A DNA stretch of 64,000 nucleotides from NCBI GenBank assembly GCA_022843175.1, contig JALHOE010000001.1:1-64000 (forward strand). The letters run 5' to 3'. Below, piece after piece: positions 15,973 through 23,882 of the stretch. The stretch comes from Deltaproteobacteria bacterium (lineage in GTDB: Bacteria; Myxococcota_A; Polyangia; Polyangiales; JADJMO01). The position numbers and the translations under genes were made by a program. Numbering within the stretch: position 1 is the stretch's first letter; every line of letters starts with the position of its first letter. Below the pieces are notes generated by a model. That model was not told the DNA's origin, made no database searches, and saw only the letters and a program-made list of their open reading frames with translations.

Positions 15973-16704
15973 CTAGGAGTCGCGATTGCGCGAGCCGCCC
16001 GGAAGCGTCAGCTGCTCCTTGATCGATTTCGGGCCGCGCTTCTTCGGAGCGCGCGGTTTCATCTTCGTCGGCGCTCCATCGACTTCGATCTCATTGAGAG
16101 TGAGCGCGGAAGCCGCGATCTCGGCGCGCTGGCACGCCGAGAAGACCACGAGTTCGATTGGCCGATGAAGCCTGGCTAGAAACTCCACGAGGAGCTCGCG
16201 GTCGGCGCCGAAGTGACGTGCATCGCGTCCAAGCAGGAGGACGGTGCCCATGAGGAGCAGGTCAGCGATGCGGCGGATGGCATCGGTCGCATTCTCCTCC
16301 AGGTGCTGACGGTACTTTCGTTGCGACAGATGCTGGTTGAGCGAAGAGGATGAGTATGTGTTCGCTAGATCCTGGCAGCGAAAGTAAGTGACGCCCAGCT
16401 CACGAAATGTTCGCTCGACGATGTCCGGAGCGAAGCCTCGTCCGCGGAAGGATGCGAGCAATCGCACGTCGACGACGTGACGCACGCCAGCAGAAGCGAG
16501 CACGTGATGGAAGCCGTAGAAGTCGAGAACATCAAACCCCACGCTCAGCAGCCGCCCTGGCGCTCCACCATCTCGCCAGCCCGCGAGGTGAAGCTGCTCC
16601 TCGCGCGCAAGCGCGCGCGGTACCGAAAGAAGCTCGCCACGCGCGCTGGTGCGCGCCTGGCCACCACCGGAAATAACGTGCAGGCGCGGGCGCTTCTCGA
16701 TCAC
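15973..16704 (-). CDS. DUF488 family protein coupled to an AvcD-like deaminase
   Basis: A 243-residue protein with the DUF488 layout: LLSVGFDVLDFYGFHHVLASAG, GVRHVVDVRLLASFRGRGF, LGVTYFRCQDLANTY, YRQHLEENATDAIRRIADLL, then VLLLGRDAR. The usual C-E-...-C-H-R signature near the end is replaced by GRDARHFGADRELL, so the typical site is missing. The tail is very basic (KMKPRAPKKRGPKSIKEQL). The ATG at 16704 overlaps the deaminase stop (ATGA, 16701-16704), so both proteins come from one transcript. DUF488 proteins have no settled biochemical role; coupling suggests a part in the same defence or nucleotide process. Confidence 0.7.
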   Translation of the reverse strand: MIEKRPRLHVISGGGQARTSARGELLSVPRALAREEQLHLAGWRDGGAPGRLLSVGFDVLDFYGFHHVLASAGVRHVVDVRLLASFRGRGFAPDIVERTFRELGVTYFRCQDLANTYSSSSLNQHLSQRKYRQHLEENATDAIRRIADLLLMGTVLLLGRDARHFGADRELLVEFLARLHRPIELVVFSACQRAEIAASALTLNEIEVDGAPTKMKPRAPKKRGPKSIKEQLTLPGGSRNRDS

Positions 16705-18287
16705 TTTCCCACCGCCGTGATTTGTTCGACGTGGTTGGCGATGGCCTGTTCGAAGTCGAGGTGTGACTTGGTGAAGATCGGGTCCGTGTGGAGCGCATCC
16801 GCCGGGTCGCGGAGAGACAGCCGCCCGTCGCGCTTCAGCTCGTCACGCTTCTCGAAGAGAGCTGCATATCTGCGAGGCGCGACGCCTGTGAAGAGTCGAA
16901 AATGCACGCGCCTCGCCTCCGCGGAGGGCGCCCTCGTGGCCTCGACGATCGCGTCATCGTGGAGTGCGACCGCCCTACTTTTCACGTATGGCTCGATGTA
17001 GACGACGTCGCGGATGCCGGCGGCGACGATGAGGCGCGCGCAGCTGTGGCACGGGTAGGTCGTGCAGTACAAGGTCCCGCCTTGAGTCGAGGGACCGCCC
17101 GAGCGCGCGAGGCTCACGATGGCGTCGGTTTCCGCGTGAACCGCACGCGAGAACTCGATCAAATCGTTCACCGGCGTCAGCCGCAGCGCCCCGATGATGT
17201 CACCATCCGCTACTGAATCTCTGATCACGTTGGCTTCGCGGAGTTGCTCCACGGCCTGCTTCAGAATGTCCTTCTTCACCTTGTCGTTGCGACAAAATCC
17301 CTTCGGCTCATTCTCCTCGATCTTGGGGTATCTGAAGCACCGGTGGTCTTCGCCGGCGCCGGCTTCGTCCTCCTCGTAGAGGCCGCCTCCGAAACGCGGA
17401 ACATCGTTGGTACCGCTGGCGATCAACTGGCCGGACGGATCGAGGATCGCGGCGCCAACCTGCCGCGACATGCAGGAGGACCGGAGCGCTGCACTCCATG
17501 CCGCGAACATCCCGCGTTCGTCGCGAGTCGGGCGAACGACCTCGCTCGCGAAAACCACCTCGAGGAAACGCGCGAGTGCCTGATCGACAGGGCCGGTGCC
17601 TTCCGCCTTGGGAGAGATCTCGTTGTTGACGAAGAAGTCTCCGAGGTGGAGTGTCTTGCGCACTTGCTGCCCGAAGAGAGCCTCTTGCGCCTCGTCGCGT
17701 TCCATCACGACAGAGACCTTGTCCCGATCGTTCTTGTACTTGACGAGCAGACGAGACTTTCGCGTCGAGGGCCCGCAGACAACGCTCACAAGGTAGAACG
17801 ATCGACCGTAGACCTTGCGCAGGGCGTAGACTTCTTCTGGGTTCTTGAGGCTGTCGAGAAGGAACGCGACGGGCTTTGCGCCGACCGAGCGCTTCTGCCG
17901 TTCTTCATGCATCCGACGCACGGCGAGCGCCGCAGTGAACGTCCGGCCGTACTTCTCCCGGAGCCAATTGCCTGCCTCTTGAAGCAGCAAGGTTCGCTCG
18001 CCCGAAGGCGGGGTCATCGTGGCGAGCGCGCCGAACCGCTCGGAGTCCGCGCCTCGCGCTGCCACCGCGATCAAATCGCTGACGGCAACCATGGTCGGCT
18101 CGTAGTTGTGCGACTTCAAACCATCGGCGAGCAAGCGCGCGACCCATCCCGGCCCCGCGCCCACCTGACCGACGACTGCGAAGACAAGGTCGTGCGATGT
18201 TGCCTTGCCGAGCGTGTCATTGACCCCGTCCGCGTTGGTCGAGTTTGCGGCGGGCGCGAGCGGGAGGTGTCGAGCGGCATTCGACAT
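16701..18287 (-). CDS. AvcD/DCD-like anti-phage deoxycytidylate deaminase
   Basis: A 528-residue protein. The N-terminal ~200 residues form a kinase-like P-loop fold with a degenerate loop (VFAVVGQVGAGPGWVARLL). The C-terminal half is a zinc-dependent deoxycytidylate deaminase: SCMSRQVGAAILD, the HAE active site in AVHAETDAIVSLAR near residue 384, and the zinc pair in TTYPCHSCARLIVAAGI near 410. An inserted Cys/His segment (EDHRCFRYPKIEENEPKGFC) matches this group. The architecture is that of AvcD/DCD proteins, which deplete dCTP or dCMP during phage infection. ATG 18287 is preferred; the frame extends upstream to 18434 without family resemblance. A DUF488 gene overlaps its stop. Confidence 0.85.
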   Translation of the reverse strand: MSNAARHLPLAPAANSTNADGVNDTLGKATSHDLVFAVVGQVGAGPGWVARLLADGLKSHNYEPTMVAVSDLIAVAARGADSERFGALATMTPPSGERTLLLQEAGNWLREKYGRTFTAALAVRRMHEERQKRSVGAKPVAFLLDSLKNPEEVYALRKVYGRSFYLVSVVCGPSTRKSRLLVKYKNDRDKVSVVMERDEAQEALFGQQVRKTLHLGDFFVNNEISPKAEGTGPVDQALARFLEVVFASEVVRPTRDERGMFAAWSAALRSSCMSRQVGAAILDPSGQLIASGTNDVPRFGGGLYEEDEAGAGEDHRCFRYPKIEENEPKGFCRNDKVKKDILKQAVEQLREANVIRDSVADGDIIGALRLTPVNDLIEFSRAVHAETDAIVSLARSGGPSTQGGTLYCTTYPCHSCARLIVAAGIRDVVYIEPYVKSRAVALHDDAIVEATRAPSAEARRVHFRLFTGVAPRRYAALFEKRDELKRDGRLSLRDPADALHTDPIFTKSHLDFEQAIANHVEQITAVGK

Positions 18288-18787
18288 GCGTGGGTTCCCG
18301 CTTCGTTGTGGGGGTCCCAGGGAGTATAGGCCGAGCGCGGTCGATGTCACCCGCGGACAGCGCGAAAATGTCCGCGTCCCGATTGAGCTCAGGCCCGGAG
18401 GCCAAAGTGCTCGGACCACGCACCGGGGTGCCATGCTTGGGTGCGCGTACGAGCGCGCGAGCTACGGAGTCGCGCGACGAGTGTGCCGCGGCATCCCGTC
18501 CGCGCGTGCTGTGCCAACGGTCTCGGCTCGTGTAGCGCCTCAACGGTGGGCGCTGGGCGATACCCTCCCGCCCGGTCGGCGTGCGAGTTCGAACGAAGCG
18601 TCGCCGCCCCCGAGCGCCGGTCGTGGCAACGCCCGTTTCGTTCGCGATGCAGTGCGCTTCATGCGGGGCCGAACCAACCAACCCCGCCGCCCTCGACCGA
18701 TCGTGTTCGCGCCGCAGCCGACCCGTCATCCTGTGCGCGCGCGGCCGACGAGGCGCCTGACCGACGCGGGCACGCTATGATGGGCGC
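18288..18787. other. 500-bp gap between divergent genes; possible site of an AvcI-like RNA
   Basis: No protein gene is convincing here. The segment must carry the promoters of the deaminase (minus) and the kinase (plus). In described AvcID systems a small inhibitory RNA, AvcI, is encoded just upstream of avcD, so this is where to look for one. I cannot identify its structure by eye. Confidence 0.3.
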
Positions 18788-19993
18788 GTGCCGAGCGCTG
18801 CTCCGCCGGACGGGTACGTCGACGCGTTCGAGAAGCGAGGGTTCACCCTCGGCGACGTGATCGGCGGCGGCCTCTCCGGAACCGTCTACAAGGCGCGCCA
18901 GCGAAGCCTGGAGCGCGACGTCGCCATCAAGATCTTCGACAACCCGGCGAGCCTTCGCGACGATCGACTGCGCAAGCGGTTCAAGCACGAGGCGCTGCTG
19001 CTCGCACGGATGCAGCATCCCTCTCTCCCGGTGGTCCTCACGCACGGCGAGATCGCTGGTCTGCATGACGCGCCGCTGCTGTACACGGTCCTCGAGTTCA
19101 TCAATGGGTCCACGCTCGACGCAGAGATCAAGAACCGCGGCCGGCTCGATGCGGCCGTCGCGGCGCGCACGATCCTTCACGTCCTCTCCGCGCTCTCCTG
19201 CGCACACGCCCAGAGCGTCGTTCATCGTGACGTGAAGCCGTCGAACATCATCGTGCAGGACGGCGGACACGCCTACCTGATCGACTTCTCGATCGGCGTG
19301 AGCCTCGAGAAGATCTCTGGGCTGACGCGCGTGACCGGCGATAACAACCAGCCCGGGACGTATGACTACATGGCGCCCGAGCAGTTGGCGGGACATGATG
19401 TCGATCACCGCGCCGACATCTACTCGGCCGGGTTGGTGCTGTTCGAGATGCTGAGCGGTCAGAACCGGCTGCGTCATCAGTCGATCCACACCGATCTCCG
19501 TGACGTGACGATCGGAGTTCGGCAGGCAATCGAGCGCGCGTGCCAGCCCAAGCGCGAGGACAGATTCGAGACCGCCGAGGCATTCCGGCGCGCACTTGCG
19601 CGTTTCGAGAACGCTCCCGCGTCGACTTCCAAAAACGCCGTCGCGATCTGTCGCAACCTGAAGTGCCCGCAAGCAGAGTGGACCGAGCGCGGGTACTACG
19701 AAGGCCCGCGCATCATCAAGGAGACGCAGGACTCGTTCTGCGATGGCTGTGGCGGCCAGCTCGTCTACCCGTGCGACCGGTGTGGCGCTCCGTTCAAGGA
19801 CACGCGCTTTTGCGGGAGCTGCGGCGCGCCACATTACGAGGTTCCCGAGTGCAAGCAGTGCGGCTCGTGGCTGCAAAGCGAGGAGATGGATGCCGACACC
19901 GCGGCGAACGGCTGCACGAAGTGTCGCTCGAAGCGCGCGGTGGCGGCAGCGCCGTCGTTCGGAGCGCCCGGCGACGACGACATCCCGTTCTGA
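18788..19993 (+). CDS. Serine/threonine protein kinase with C-terminal zinc ribbons
   Basis: A 401-residue soluble kinase starting at GTG 18788. Glycine loop GGGLSGTVYKARQ, catalytic Lys in DVAIKIF, HRDVKPSNIIV (active HRD), then IDFSIG where kinases usually have DFG, followed by MAPEQ and DIYSAGLVLFE. After residue ~290 come paired-Cys zinc knuckles (CRNLKCPQ, FCDGCGGQ, PCDRCGAPF, FCGSCGAPH, ECKQCGSW, CTKCRSK). No membrane segment is seen, so it acts in the cytoplasm. Being next to defence genes and inside the repeat-bounded element, it may take part in defence signalling; that is inference. Confidence 0.85.
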   Translation: MPSAAPPDGYVDAFEKRGFTLGDVIGGGLSGTVYKARQRSLERDVAIKIFDNPASLRDDRLRKRFKHEALLLARMQHPSLPVVLTHGEIAGLHDAPLLYTVLEFINGSTLDAEIKNRGRLDAAVAARTILHVLSALSCAHAQSVVHRDVKPSNIIVQDGGHAYLIDFSIGVSLEKISGLTRVTGDNNQPGTYDYMAPEQLAGHDVDHRADIYSAGLVLFEMLSGQNRLRHQSIHTDLRDVTIGVRQAIERACQPKREDRFETAEAFRRALARFENAPASTSKNAVAICRNLKCPQAEWTERGYYEGPRIIKETQDSFCDGCGGQLVYPCDRCGAPFKDTRFCGSCGAPHYEVPECKQCGSWLQSEEMDADTAANGCTKCRSKRAVAAAPSFGAPGDDDIPF

Positions 19994-20416
19994 CCCTGCG
20001 CTTAATTCGACGTAGCACCTGACTCTCGAGACTCAGGGGAGCGACGTCGAAACCCTAGGTGTTTGCTCGTCTCTCCTGGACGCGCGATCCTGTCTCGAAG
20101 TGGCTCACACCTCAACGAGCGAGCTGATTCTCGACTCTGCACATAAGTCGGGCGGCTGGTTGGTGGCCGCGGTCGGTCTCCTGACTCCCAAACGATGTCG
20201 GTTGTCGTCGCGAAGGACTGTATCCTTCGGTACCTGCCAGCTAGGCGTGACGCCGCTGCTGTCACGTGCGGAGCCTCGATGGAGCAGGCCCTCGGGCGCG
20301 GCCACGGCACCCGCGGAAAACCCGTGGAAGTTGGGTCGTCGATCGTTCGAATCACTGCCGCGCCGGTGCCGAGGACACAGACGACTCGCAGGCACTCAGT
20401 GGACGAAAACGAAGAA
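19994..20416. other. Intergenic right part of element A
   Basis: No convincing gene. TGCCGCGCCGGTGCCG at 20356-20371 repeats the motif found within both element ends (6977-6992; 20551-20566 with one change). This may be the other end of element A, next to the second tRNA fragment. Confidence 0.35.
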
Positions 20417-20434
20417 GGGCCGCCAGCGCGACCC
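20417..20434 (-). terminator. Intrinsic terminator of the tRNA-Arg remnant (copy 2)
   Basis: GGGCCGC (20417-20423) and GCGACCC (20428-20434) form a 7-bp stem with a 4-base loop. On the minus strand it is followed by TTCTTCGTTTTC, a good T-run. The stem is identical to that at 6843-6860, but loop and flanks differ. Confidence 0.7.
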
Positions 20435-20455
20435 GTTGAGAACCAGCAGATTTCA

Positions 20456-20501
20456 GCGCGCCCAGGACGATTCGAACGTCCGACCACTGGTTCCGTAGAC
20501 C
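20456..20501 (-). repeat. 3' half of tRNA-Arg(ACG): att-like direct repeat, copy 2
   Basis: Identical over 46 bp to 6882-6927 and in the same orientation. It runs from the anticodon loop (anticodon ACG) through the T-arm to the acceptor 3' strand. It lacks the 5' half of a tRNA. It would be the junction between two tandemly integrated elements. Confidence 0.8.
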
Positions 20502-20752
20502 GCCCGAAGACCCCGAAAACCCGCAAGATCGGGCCACTGGCGGGTCGGTCTGCCGCACCGGTGCCGCAGACGGTGCCGATCCCGACCACGCAGCCCCGGA
20601 CCAAGCGAGCGAGCGAATCCACGTCGCAGCCTCGACGTGAGGTCCCGACCGGCACTCCGCTGTGGCAGAAGGTCGTCGCCGCGAACCGCGCGAAGAGGAA
20701 GCGCACCCCGGACGCCTATGAGGTCATCGCCGGGGAGGACGACCTCGTGTGA
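20502..20752. repeat. Element-end sequence, conserved with 6928-7180
   Basis: Left end of element B, related over ~250 bp to the DNA beside copy 1. Its forward frame is open here (ending VIAGEDDLV at 20752) and holds PLWQKVVAANRAKRKR, which is PLWQRVAAESRAKKR in copy 1. A small DNA-binding protein is conceivable, but the frame has no convincing start because it runs back through the tRNA fragment. I treat it as a conserved end. Confidence 0.5.
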
Positions 20753-20804
20753 GCAGCGGCGAGGGAGCATCCCGCTGGAGCGCACTCCTCATGCGCGCCG
20801 AGTC

Positions 20805-22211
20805 TCAGACGATCATGCGAACGCCGTACTCCTTGAAGAGGCGCTGGAAGAACGCGCGAACGATGTGACGCGGACGCTCCTGCCCATCCGGCCGGGCCGG
20901 ATCTGCCCTCAGCTCGTCGGCGCCGAAGCGGAAGACCTCGTAGCCCGAGAGCTTGAGGTCGCGATCTGCGGCGACCATCCTGGCGTACCTCTCGGTTTCG
21001 GCCCGCATCTGCGCGTCGGCGTAGTGCTGAGCGCCGTCGACTTCGATCACGACGCGCGCGCCACCCTTCAGCAGCATCAGAAAATCCATTCGCTGCCGGG
21101 TCAGCGCGTCGAACCCACGCTCCTGGACCGTCCGTTGGTCGTAGTGCAACCAGACCTCGGGTAGCAGCGCAGGAACCAGCTCGAGGACATCGCGATGCAT
21201 GGCGTGGTACTCGCGGAACAAGAGCCGCTGCCCAGGAGAGCCGGGCGGCAGGCTCTCCGACAGCCGCCTGTACAGCGACCGCGCCGCCGTGCCCCGATCG
21301 CCGATTCGCGATGACTCGCACCACCAGTCGAGGAGATCCTTCCAACCGAGGCCGTCGACGCCGATCGGACGGTCGTAGACCAGGACCTCGTCCTCGTGCT
21401 TGAGGATGCGGATGTCCATCGTGATCGCGTCCTGTAGAACGATGTCGGGCTTGTTCTTCGACGCGAAGATCACGTACTTCGGCTTCCCCGCAAGTGCGCC
21501 CCCCTTCCTGACCAGCGCGTACATGGGGTAGCCGCCATCGTCGCCGCTATGTCGGAGCTCGATGCCATATCTGCCGAGGAGCTCGTTTGCGACCCCGACG
21601 GCCTTCATTTGGGACGCGGCGTCGGGCCGCACGCGCGGGTTCAGCAGAGCCTCGAGAAGCAGGGCAAACCGCCGATCGGAGAGATCTTCGTGCTTCAATT
21701 CGTTGAAGAACAGCTCCCATTGCCAGTCGGCGTTGCGGAACATGTGCTGCACGATCTTGGGCCGCAGACCAAACCATTCCCCGGCCACCGTGTGCGTGGG
21801 CGCCAGGAATCCAAGGCGTTCGAGGGCATCGAGCAGCGCCCCGTCGCGCTCGAACACGCTGACTTCGTGATCGTCGAGGTGCCGAACGAGCTCGTTTCGC
21901 ACGCGTCGCGGGATCTTGATCGCTGCTGGATCGTCCTCCCACAATGCCTCCTCGAGCACGAAGGCGACGTCGAGGAACATCGCCGGGTACTTCCGCCTGA
22001 CGACCTCGATGAACCGAGCGGCGAGCACGCCGACCTTGGCGTCGTCGATCCGTGCGCACCGAGCAGCTAGCTCCTGCCGTTTGACCGGCACCTCGCCGGC
22101 GGGGTGGTCGACGGTCGGAACGCCGACTTCGTCGAGCACCTCCGTGAACTTCGCCAGGGAGAGCTGACCGAGCGACTCGATCGCCGAGACGAGATGCGTC
22201 CGCGTGATCAT
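20805..22211 (-). CDS. AbiJ-like protein with C-terminal PD-(D/E)XK-type nuclease domain
   Basis: A 468-residue protein. The N-terminal part is helical (HLVSAIESLGQLSLAKFTEVL, later KIPRRVRNELVRHLDDHEV). The C-terminal ~120 residues hold a Vsr/DUF559-like nuclease core: RQRMDFLMLL, then RVVIEVDGAQHYADAQMRAE, then LSGYEVFRFGADEL, which gives the D...E-x-D pattern of PD-(D/E)XK enzymes. Such N-terminal helical plus C-terminal nuclease proteins are annotated as AbiJ-related abortive-infection proteins. It is the first gene of element B, and its start lies 114 bp from a divergent HNH gene. Confidence 0.6.
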   Translation of the reverse strand: MITRTHLVSAIESLGQLSLAKFTEVLDEVGVPTVDHPAGEVPVKRQELAARCARIDDAKVGVLAARFIEVVRRKYPAMFLDVAFVLEEALWEDDPAAIKIPRRVRNELVRHLDDHEVSVFERDGALLDALERLGFLAPTHTVAGEWFGLRPKIVQHMFRNADWQWELFFNELKHEDLSDRRFALLLEALLNPRVRPDAASQMKAVGVANELLGRYGIELRHSGDDGGYPMYALVRKGGALAGKPKYVIFASKNKPDIVLQDAITMDIRILKHEDEVLVYDRPIGVDGLGWKDLLDWWCESSRIGDRGTAARSLYRRLSESLPPGSPGQRLLFREYHAMHRDVLELVPALLPEVWLHYDQRTVQERGFDALTRQRMDFLMLLKGGARVVIEVDGAQHYADAQMRAETERYARMVAADRDLKLSGYEVFRFGADELRADPARPDGQERPRHIVRAFFQRLFKEYGVRMIV

Positions 22212-22325
22212 CGATGGCCATCGTTGTACCCGATCGAATCCCTAGGGCGAGCCTGGCGCGGTGTCGTACCTGACCAGAACGCGAAAAGTGCATCACCAAA
22301 CGAGGGTCACCGACATCAAACGGAC

Positions 22326-23096
22326 ATGCCTACTCTCGATCGACCGACGACCCCCTGCGCGTATTGCGAGCGCGAGAGCAAGCCGACCAGGGAGCACCTC
22401 TGGCCCAACGGCTTCATCGAACGCGTACCGTCGTACAACCTCCGCTTCTCACGTCGCGCGAACAAGGTCTTCGCCGGCGACCTGACGATCAAGGACGTCT
22501 GCGCGACGTGCAACAACGAGGTCCTCGGCGGTCTGGATGCGTACGCGTGCGAGATGTTCGATCGCTACTTCCGCGACTTCGCGGTGGCCGGGACGGAGGT
22601 CCTCTTCGAGTACGACTTCGACGGCCTCCTGCGCTGGCTGCTGAAAATGTCGTTCAACACGGCGCGGACGCTCCGCCCGGACACGCCGCTGGCGATGCTC
22701 AGACCATACATCCTCGGCGGAGCACCGTTTCCCTCGGAACTCTTGTCGCTGACGCTCGACATCGCGCCGCCGGTGACGCCGTCGGGGGGGCAGCGTGAGC
22801 TGCGACCGAGTTGGGTGCGATGCGGCGAGGCGAAACTCAGGAACAGCGTGGACTGGTGCATCATCCGCGTCGTCACGATCAAGAGCTTCAACTTCTTCGT
22901 CCTGTTCACGCCGGACCCCGAGGTGGCCGCTCCGCAGGAGGAACTGCTACGGGTACGGCACGCCATCCCAGGGCAGCCAGTTTGGCCCGATAGCCGGCCG
23001 GTTCGGATTCCCGTCGGGCAGCCCTCTGTCGCGCGCCTGCACCTGCATCACTACTTCGCTGAGGGTCACCTCTACGACGCGGCTCGACGGCGGTAG
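22326..23096 (+). CDS. HNH-type endonuclease-like protein
   Basis: A 256-residue protein. The N-terminal ~65 residues show an HNH zinc scaffold: PCAYCERESKPTREHLWPNGF (first Cys pair, then the Glu-His of the motif), followed by KDVCATCNNEVLGGLD (second Cys pair with Asn-Asn). The remainder is an alpha/beta region ending LHLHHYFAEGHLYDAARRR. HNH nucleases with this REH...CxxCNN form are frequent in mobile and defence loci. ATG 22326 lies directly before the homology, and the upstream frame is read-through of the divergent promoter. It is probably a single-gene unit. Confidence 0.75.
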   Translation: MPTLDRPTTPCAYCERESKPTREHLWPNGFIERVPSYNLRFSRRANKVFAGDLTIKDVCATCNNEVLGGLDAYACEMFDRYFRDFAVAGTEVLFEYDFDGLLRWLLKMSFNTARTLRPDTPLAMLRPYILGGAPFPSELLSLTLDIAPPVTPSGGQRELRPSWVRCGEAKLRNSVDWCIIRVVTIKSFNFFVLFTPDPEVAAPQEELLRVRHAIPGQPVWPDSRPVRIPVGQPSVARLHLHHYFAEGHLYDAARRR

Positions 23097-23273
23097 GTTG
23101 CGCCGCCGAATTCCGCAAGACCGGCTGCCACGCCACTGCACCATCTCCAACGAAGAGACGATGCCGGTTGAGAGAGCGACAGTGCCTTGAGCTCGGCGAG
23201 AAGAGTGTCGACGGTGCGGTCCGAGGTGTTCTCGAGCCACCAGAGCGAAACTCGGGACTCGCCGCGATCGCAA

Positions 23274-23882
23274 TCATCGACGCGGTGTACGCGGGCTGGG
23301 CGAAGCACTTCGTCGAGTCTTCAGCGACGGGCAGCGGCTTGCGCGCTCGGGGCCCAGCCGGTGACGAACCCACGCATCGTGCTCATGCGGGACGCGCATG
23401 CGCCCCTCCGTAAGAGCAAGCAGGAGTGCCTCGTCGAAGCCATCGCCGAGGGCTGCCTGGACCTCCGCACGGCGCAGTAACTCGACGGTCCAGACGACGT
23501 TTACGCTCGGGAACCGTGAGCGGGTGATCCGAATCGCCTTGCCGTCGTCGACGACAACTGTCGCACCCCGGTGGTGGCCGCAAGCGAGCGCCGCGGCCTC
23601 ACCATCGCCGAGGTCATCGGGTTGGTCGGCGCTCACCAACGCGAGGAACGTCTCCTGCTCGTCCGCGGAGAGTTCAACGCGCTCGAGGCTGCCGCCGGCG
23701 AAGTACGGATCGAGCGGCGGAGCCTTCGAGTGCGGTGCCGACGGATCGCGCAAGACCTCCTTCGCTGCCGGATGCGGCACGAGCTTCCTGCCGGGAAGCG
23801 CGTGGAGGATCTTCGCCTTCGCACGAGTAGCGAGGAGGCTGATGCACGCGCTCGCATCAAGAACGATCTGCTGCGCGCTCAC
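23274..23882 (-). CDS. PIN-domain ribonuclease, predicted toxin
   Basis: A 202-residue protein. IVLDASACISLLA at the N-terminus carries the first PIN Asp. Later acidic residues follow at LGDGEAAALA (Asp/Glu in a helix) and ATVVVDDGKAIR (VxDDxxxR), the order typical of DUF3368-like PIN proteins. The Arg/Ser-rich last ~30 residues look degenerate. It overlaps the XRE-ImmA gene by 4 bp, a common arrangement for a PIN toxin with an Xre-COG2856 antitoxin, and it ends the four-gene operon beginning at 26920. Confidence 0.75.
   Translation of the reverse strand: MSAQQIVLDASACISLLATRAKAKILHALPGRKLVPHPAAKEVLRDPSAPHSKAPPLDPYFAGGSLERVELSADEQETFLALVSADQPDDLGDGEAAALACGHHRGATVVVDDGKAIRITRSRFPSVNVVWTVELLRRAEVQAALGDGFDEALLLALTEGRMRVPHEHDAWVRHRLGPERASRCPSLKTRRSASPSPRTPRR

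Noticed and set aside
20002-20706. Minus-strand frame reading GRSTEPVVGRSNRPGRA, also present near 6.9 kb
   Set aside because: The shared peptide is only the translated tRNA-Arg fragment and the element end, not a conserved protein.
20195-20752. Plus-strand 185-codon frame across the second tRNA fragment
   Set aside because: It passes through the tRNA remnant and terminator, and its counterpart near 7 kb has a stop codon. Kept as a conserved element end, not a gene.
23097-23273. Short plus-strand frames between the HNH and PIN genes
   Set aside because: They read against the PIN gene with no family resemblance; likely shadow.
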